Shown piece after piece: positions 63,035 to 64,000 of a stretch of 64,000 bases of DNA; the first letter of the stretch is position 1; each line of letters starts with the position of its first letter. Origin of the DNA: Planktothrix sp. PCC 11201 (GTDB taxonomy: Bacteria; Cyanobacteriota; Cyanobacteriia; Cyanobacteriales; Microcoleaceae); contig NZ_LT797688.1 of assembly GCF_900009135.1 (NCBI RefSeq), positions 153,428 to 217,427 on the forward strand, in the 5' to 3' direction. The notes below the pieces were generated by a model. That model saw nothing but the letters and a program-made list of their open reading frames with translations, had not been told where the DNA came from and searched no databases. The position numbers and the translations under genes were made by a program.

Positions 63035-64000
63035 ATGATTACTCAAACAGAATATCGGCAACGACGGGAACAATTAATGGCAAATATTAGGCAGGGAACT
63101 GCCATTTTTAGAAGTGCGCCCATGGCAGTTATGCACAATGATGTGGAATATAATTTTCGCCAAGATAGTGATTTTTTCTATTTAACGGGGTTTAATGAAG
63201 CGAATGCGGTTGCTGTTTTTGCCCCTCACCATGAAGAACATAAATTTGTTTTATTTGTCCAACCGCAAGACCCAGAAAAAGAAACTTGGTCAGGTTATAT
63301 TACGGGAGTAGAAAAAGCTAAAGAACTTTATGGAGCGGATGAAGTTTATCCGATTCATGAATTAGATGAAAAATTGCCCCAATATTTAAAAAAAGCTGAC
63401 CGGATTTATTATCGTTTAGGACGGGATGAAAAATTTAATGAAAAGATTTTAAAACATTGGCAAAAACTATTAAGAGTTTATCCTAAACATGGCACGGGGC
63501 CGATTGCGATTGAGGATGTTTGTAATATATTACATCCTATCCGTTTAATTAAAAGCGAAACGGAATTAGAGTTAATGCGCAAAGCGATAGAAATATCAGT
63601 AAAAGCCCATAACCATTCCCGGGAATTTGCCCAACCCGGACGTTATGAGTATGAAATTCAAGCGGAAATTGAACATATTTTTGGTTTAAATGGGGGAACT
63701 ATTGCCTATCCTTCGATTGTGGCATCGGGAAAAAATGCTTGTATTTTGCATTATGTAGAAAATAATTGTCAAATACAAAATAATGATTTATTGTTAATTG
63801 ATGCGGGATGTTGTTATCAATATTATAATGGAGATATTACCCGAACTTTTCCCGTTGGTGGTAAGTTTACACCGGAACAAAAAATTATTTATGAATTAGT
63901 TCTGAAAGCCCAATTAGCCGCCATTGAACAAGTTAAACCCGGAAATCCTTATAAAAATATTCATGATGTGGCGGTGCGGGTGTTGGTGGAAGGGTTAATG
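63035..64000 (+). CDS. pepP: Xaa-Pro aminopeptidase (aminopeptidase P), 3' truncated by window edge
   Basis: From ATG 63035 (AGGAG 11 bases upstream) the frame runs to the window end, 322 codons. The N-terminal domain reads MITQTEYRQRREQLMANI, AVMHNDVEYNFRQDSDFFYLTGFNE, typical of aminopeptidase P. The M24 catalytic domain starts near 170; the first metal-binding aspartates are in LLIDAGCCYQYYNGDITRTFPVGGKF near 257-275. The enzyme removes the N-terminal residue from peptides with proline at position two. The C-terminal metal ligands lie outside the window. Confidence 0.93.
   Translation, partial: MITQTEYRQRREQLMANIRQGTAIFRSAPMAVMHNDVEYNFRQDSDFFYLTGFNEANAVAVFAPHHEEHKFVLFVQPQDPEKETWSGYITGVEKAKELYGADEVYPIHELDEKLPQYLKKADRIYYRLGRDEKFNEKILKHWQKLLRVYPKHGTGPIAIEDVCNILHPIRLIKSETELELMRKAIEISVKAHNHSREFAQPGRYEYEIQAEIEHIFGLNGGTIAYPSIVASGKNACILHYVENNCQIQNNDLLLIDAGCCYQYYNGDITRTFPVGGKFTPEQKIIYELVLKAQLAAIEQVKPGNPYKNIHDVAVRVLVEGLM

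Overview
The window looks like the chromosome of a filamentous cyanobacterium of the Planktothrix/Oscillatoria type (genus inferred). The evidence is AT-rich coding DNA, many GCGATCGC (HIP1) octamers, long heptamer repeats (TTCCCTG/TTCCCTA) between genes, a cyanobacterial FtsH2-like protease, and many tetratricopeptide (TPR) and WD40 proteins. The genus was not tested against any database.

Layout. 1-6409: two tandem TPR-GT61 glycosyltransferases, the first cut by the window edge, then a convergent GT2 glycosyltransferase. 6537-13867: a membrane protein of unknown function, then the translation/transcription cluster rimP-nusA-ylxR-infB with structured leaders. 13940-14416: a TspO-like protein. 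14503-42831: a large accessory glycosylation island. It holds two more TPR-GT61 proteins, a 1170-residue GT2-GT2-GT4 protein, a Gmd-like dehydratase, TPR-only proteins, two TPR proteins sharing an unrecognised C-terminal domain, a double GT2 with a coiled coil, a 1020-residue multidomain glycosyltransferase, three FkbM-type methyltransferases (one fused to TPRs, one to a 14-residue-repeat coiled coil), an intact IS701-type insertion sequence, two gene remnants and a candidate MITE. 42921-49038: a DUF29 protein, a 1701-residue nSTAND-WD40 protein and a small secreted protein. 49525-55169: a double-domain ArsA/Get3-like ATPase, a secreted protein, an APH-fold phosphotransferase, a sugar-type ABC ATPase and a small HD (alarmone-hydrolase-like) protein. 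55281-58573: nucleotide and RNA metabolism genes (thyX, dut, dCMP deaminase, adk-like, rph). 58657-60526: an actin-like ATPase with a small RHH/coiled-coil partner that resembles a ParM/ParR pair. 60962-64000: ftsH and the start of an aminopeptidase P gene.

How the genes may work together. The island codes for donor-sugar synthesis (Gmd), several inverting or retaining glycosyltransferase folds, methyltransferases of the FkbM type often used on sugars, and many TPR scaffolds. The simplest reading is synthesis of a variable surface glycan or glycosylation of surface proteins. TPR arrays fused to GT61 domains recall the architecture of eukaryotic O-GlcNAc transferase but with a different catalytic family, so protein glycosylation is a real alternative. 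Recent duplications, conversion-like tracts, repeat-unit expansion, remnants and mobile elements show that the island is changing quickly. The rimP-infB, nucleotide and ftsH blocks are ordinary housekeeping regions.

The strongest candidates for undescribed biology are the TPR-linked domain shared by the proteins at 25872-27992 and 37199-39616, the short helical module that follows four different glycosyltransferase domains, and the chromosomal ParM/ParR-like pair. I found no tRNA, rRNA or CRISPR array.
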